Source of the DNA: Streptomyces tsukubensis
GTDB taxonomy: Bacteria > Actinomycetota > Actinomycetes > Streptomycetales > Streptomycetaceae
Assembly: GCF_009296025.1 (NCBI RefSeq)
Contig: NZ_CP045178.1
Coordinates: 8,370,001-8,434,000, forward strand
DNA: 64,000 bases
Reading direction: 5' to 3'
In this document: piece by piece, positions 61,150 to 64,000 of the stretch
How positions within the stretch are numbered: position 1 is the first letter of the stretch
Layout: every line of letters begins with the position of its first letter
The notes under the pieces: model-generated
The model's input: the letters and a program-made list of their open reading frames with translations, nothing else
Told to the model about the DNA's origin: nothing
The model's database searches: none
Program-made: the position numbers and the translations under genes

Positions 61150-62829
61150 ATGTCGAGTACCACCCCGATCAACCGCAGAAGCCTCCTACGCCTCGGTGCC
61201 GGCGCCGGCCTGGGCATCGCTGCGGCTCCGCTGCTCGCGGCCTGCGGGGGTGGCGGGGCCTCCGCCGAGAAGGCGTCGGCCAAGAGCGCCGAGCTCTTCC
61301 CCGCCGTCACCGAACGCAACATCGGCATCAAGCCCGACTTCCCCGGCACCGTCCAAGGCGTACCGCAGGGCTTCACCGGCTACCCGGCCACACCGGTCCG
61401 TTCGGTGGCGGGCGCCCCGCTCAAGGGTGCGAAGACCATCACCGCCTCCATGGAGACGTTCGCGCCGCCCGCGCCGAGCCGCGGCAGGAACGCCGCCTGG
61501 CGCGAGATCGAGAGCCGCCTCGGCACCAAGGTCGACATCACAGGGGTACCCGCCGACGACTGGCCCGCCAAATTCTCCACGATGGTCGCCAGCGACAATC
61601 TCACCGACATCTTCATGTACCCGGAGACCGGAGGTGTCGACCACAAGGCGTCCTTCCTCGCCGCCAAATGCGCCGACCTCACCCCCTTCCTCGCCGGAGA
61701 GAAGGTCAAGAAATACCCGAACCTCGCCGCCATCCCCAAGTCGTCGTGGCAGGACGGCATGGCGGGCGGAAAACTCTACGGCATCCCGATCGCCCGGATG
61801 GGGACCGGCGGGGCGGGCTTCTACCGCCACGACCTGTTCAAGAAGGCGGGCGTCGACAGCCTGGACCAGGTCACGGACATGGACCGCTTCTTCGAACTCT
61901 GCAAGGAACTCACCCGCCCGAAGCAGAAGCAGTACGCGCTCATGGCAGGCGCCACCAACCTCGTAGCCATGTCCTACGGCGCCCCCTACGCGGTCCAGCT
62001 CGACAACAGGACAGGCAAGGTCGTCTTCGACCTGGAGACCGACGAGTTCCGCGCGGCCGTCGAGATGTGCCTCAAGCTGTACAAGGCCGGCTGCTTCTAC
62101 CCGGGCACCCTCGGCATGACCGGCGCCCAGAAGGCCCAGTACACGGACCTCTTCAAGAACGGCAAGGCCGCCTACGTGTACGACGGCTGGCCCAACTACC
62201 TGACCCCGTCGGTCGGCTACCTCGACTCCATGGCCGCCGTCGACAAGAGCTTCGACGTGCGGCCCATGACCCCGCTCGGCAAGGACGCCGTCGCCTGGCC
62301 CGACAACACGAGCCTCTCCGTGTGTTACGTGAGGAAGGCCGACGACAAGCGCGTCGACCAGGTGCTCAAGCTCGCCGACTGGGCCGCCTCGCCCTTCGGG
62401 TCGCAGGAGTACACGCTCATCAACTACGGAGTCGAAGGAGTCGACTTCGAGCGGGACGACAAGGGAGGCCCCGTCCTCACCAAACAGGGCAGCCAGGATG
62501 TGACAGTCCCCTGGAAGATGCTGGGCTCCGCGACCCCCGCCCTGTACTCCACGGCCCACCCGAACGGTGTGAAGTACCTCCACGAGGCCTACGAGGCCAC
62601 CATCCCCCAGCTCATCGAATGGGCGGGAGCCACCCTCACCTCACCCACCTGGGACTCCAAGGGGTTCGGCAGCCTCTACACCCTGAAGCTCGACGGCATC
62701 AAGGACATCGTCTCTGGCCGCACACCCATGTCCGCCTACGACGCCCTGGTCAAGGAGTACCTCGCCAAGGGCGGGGAGGCCGCCAGGGGCGAGTTCGAGG
62801 AAGCCGCCCAGAAGGGGAAGAAGAAGTGA
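61150..62829 (+). CDS. Extracellular solute-binding lipoprotein, LplA type
   Basis: 559 residues from ATG 61150. Signal INRRSLLRLGAGAGLG with a twin Arg and lipobox LLAAC, Cys32 acylated, so a membrane-anchored binding protein perhaps exported by Tat. Large cluster of the LplA/YtcQ group: ASMETFAPPAPSRGRNAAW, LGTKVDITGVPADDWPAKFS, then ligand-pocket segments with KLYGIPIARMG and GKAAYVYDGWPNYLTPSVGY. It delivers the oligosaccharide to the two permeases upstream. Overlaps the next gene by four bases. Confidence 0.95.
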   Translation: MSSTTPINRRSLLRLGAGAGLGIAAAPLLAACGGGGASAEKASAKSAELFPAVTERNIGIKPDFPGTVQGVPQGFTGYPATPVRSVAGAPLKGAKTITASMETFAPPAPSRGRNAAWREIESRLGTKVDITGVPADDWPAKFSTMVASDNLTDIFMYPETGGVDHKASFLAAKCADLTPFLAGEKVKKYPNLAAIPKSSWQDGMAGGKLYGIPIARMGTGGAGFYRHDLFKKAGVDSLDQVTDMDRFFELCKELTRPKQKQYALMAGATNLVAMSYGAPYAVQLDNRTGKVVFDLETDEFRAAVEMCLKLYKAGCFYPGTLGMTGAQKAQYTDLFKNGKAAYVYDGWPNYLTPSVGYLDSMAAVDKSFDVRPMTPLGKDAVAWPDNTSLSVCYVRKADDKRVDQVLKLADWAASPFGSQEYTLINYGVEGVDFERDDKGGPVLTKQGSQDVTVPWKMLGSATPALYSTAHPNGVKYLHEAYEATIPQLIEWAGATLTSPTWDSKGFGSLYTLKLDGIKDIVSGRTPMSAYDALVKEYLAKGGEAARGEFEEAAQKGKKK

Positions 62830-64000
62830 CCCGAACCCTCCGCACCGCCGTCGCCGTCGCCGCGGCTCTCGCCACGCTCGCCCTGGCGGGTCCCGCGCAG
62901 GCACGCCCCTTCGACCCGCGACCCGGCGCGGACGGCGCGGGCGACCCGCTGTTCCCGACCCTCGGCAACGGTGGCTACGACGTACAGAGGTACGACCTCT
63001 CCTTCGACTTCACCCCGGTGACGTACGACTTCCACGCCGTCATGAAGATCAAGGCGAAGGCCACCCAGGACCTGTCCTCCTTCAACCTCGACATCGACTC
63101 CCTCGCGATCGACGCCGTGGAGGTCGACGGGGAGAAGGCCACCTGGTCCGTCACCACGGGCAGGAGCGGCCAGGAACTCACCGTCACCCCCGCCGCGGGG
63201 CTGCACGACCGCCGCTCCTTCGACGTGGCGGTCACCTACCACGGCAACGGCAGGACCACCCCGGTCGGCGTCCCCGGCTGGCGGTACATGAGCGACGGCG
63301 GCTTCGCCTCGGCGGCCCAGTCGTCGCGGGCCGACACCTTCGCCCCGGTCAACGACACCACGATGGACAAGGCCCGGTGGTCCTTCCACCTCACGGCCCC
63401 GAAGGGGTGGACCGCCGCGGCGAACGGCACCGCCACCGGGACACGTAAGGCCCCGGGGAACAGGACCACCTGGGACTTCCGCGTCGACGACCCCATGGCC
63501 AGCGAACTCCTCGGTATCTCCGTCGACAAGCAGACGAAGATCGAGGGCCGGGGCCCGCACGGCATCAAGCTGCGGCACTACGTCCCCGAGGACCAGGTAG
63601 CCACGTACAAGCCGATCGTGGAGCGCACCGCCGGCCAGATCGCGTGGCTGGAGAAGACCCTCGGCGTCCGCTACCCCTTCGACACGTACGGCGTGCAGAT
63701 CGTCCGCGACGGGTACAGCGACGCCCTGGAGAACCAGACGCTGTCGCTCTTCGGCCCCGGCTGGTTCAAGGACGCCGCCACCTCGACCGGCTACACCGAC
63801 GTGATGGTGCACGAACTGACCCACCAGTGGTTCGGCGACTCCGTCACCCCCACCACGTGGCGGAGCGCCTGGCTCAACGAAGGGCCCGCCGTCTACTACG
63901 CCGCCCTCTGGGCCGACCAGCGGGGCACCGCCTCCATGGAGGAGAAGATGAGGACCGCGTACGGCAATCTCGACGCCGTACGCAAGAGCGACGGACCGCC
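62826..64000 (+). CDS. Secreted M1-family aminopeptidase, 3' end outside the window
   Basis: Starts at GTG 62826 in a GTGA overlap with the binding-protein stop, and stays open to the window end (391 codons seen). Sec signal RTLRTAVAVAAALATLALAG then PAQA. M1 N-terminal beta domain (GNGGYDVQRYDLSFDFTPVT), the substrate-anchor segment DALENQTLSLF in place of GAMEN, and the zinc site VMVHELTHQWFGDS with His329, Glu330, His333 and, 18 residues on, Glu352 in WLNEGPAVYY. Coupling to a sugar transporter is unusual and suggests uptake of glycopeptide products after M60 cleavage. Confidence 0.95.
   Translation, partial: MTRTLRTAVAVAAALATLALAGPAQARPFDPRPGADGAGDPLFPTLGNGGYDVQRYDLSFDFTPVTYDFHAVMKIKAKATQDLSSFNLDIDSLAIDAVEVDGEKATWSVTTGRSGQELTVTPAAGLHDRRSFDVAVTYHGNGRTTPVGVPGWRYMSDGGFASAAQSSRADTFAPVNDTTMDKARWSFHLTAPKGWTAAANGTATGTRKAPGNRTTWDFRVDDPMASELLGISVDKQTKIEGRGPHGIKLRHYVPEDQVATYKPIVERTAGQIAWLEKTLGVRYPFDTYGVQIVRDGYSDALENQTLSLFGPGWFKDAATSTGYTDVMVHELTHQWFGDSVTPTTWRSAWLNEGPAVYYAALWADQRGTASMEEKMRTAYGNLDAVRKSDGP

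Overview
The window is high-GC DNA with strong GC3 bias, GGAGG-type ribosome binding sites, frequent GTG starts, Tat and lipoprotein signals, and a gene content (rifamycin phosphotransferase with its regulatory element, MsiK-dependent-style sugar ABC transporter without its own ATPase, YihY, DUF4032, many TetR regulators) typical of Streptomyces or a close relative. It reads as chromosomal accessory/arm-proximal sequence rather than a plasmid or phage: no integrase, transposase, tRNA, rRNA or CRISPR array was found.

Layout. 1-15548: the 3' part of one giant gene (more than 5,150 codons, 5' end outside the window) of the kind called 'lonely Cys domain' proteins, with degenerate OTU-like segments, an internal duplication of about 900 residues, an HExxH segment, a Cys/His region that resembles clan CD peptidases, and an 18-bp tandem repeat at the 3' end. 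15957-25498: secreted lipase-like hydrolase, rifamycin phosphotransferase (rph) behind a rifamycin-associated element, a small secreted peptide, metE behind a cobalamin riboswitch, and fumarylacetoacetase. 25725-30683: anti-sigma-type ATPase, alpha/beta hydrolase, two TetR regulators (one translationally coupled to a glyoxalase-fold protein), a small Rho_N-like protein and msrA.

30845-39835: nadE; an alkylation-repair-like operon ogt / ECF-like sigma / second ogt with ATGA coupling; a decayed PucR regulator next to DUF917 and hydantoinase/oxoprolinase genes separated by a very strong hairpin; an orphan immunity-like protein; and a ricin-lectin GH18 chitinase. 39962-52432: DUF4032, membrane protein, aldo/keto reductase, a long-form glyA behind a ZTP riboswitch, YihY, GH15, Gfo/Idh oxidoreductase, GNAT, a quinone-oxidoreductase-like gene with a MerR-type promoter, and TetR.

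53039-64000: a carbohydrate/glycoprotein utilisation locus. DUF2264 protein, Tat-exported M60 (mucin-type) metallopeptidase, LacI regulator and 2-hydroxyacid dehydrogenase lie on the minus strand; two permeases, a lipoprotein binding protein and a secreted M1 aminopeptidase (cut by the window end) lie on the plus strand. Three copies of a TAAxCG-type operator in the promoter regions suggest that the LacI protein controls the set. The most distinctive items are the giant protein, the sigma/ogt operon and the M60-DUF2264-ABC-M1 locus with its operator family.
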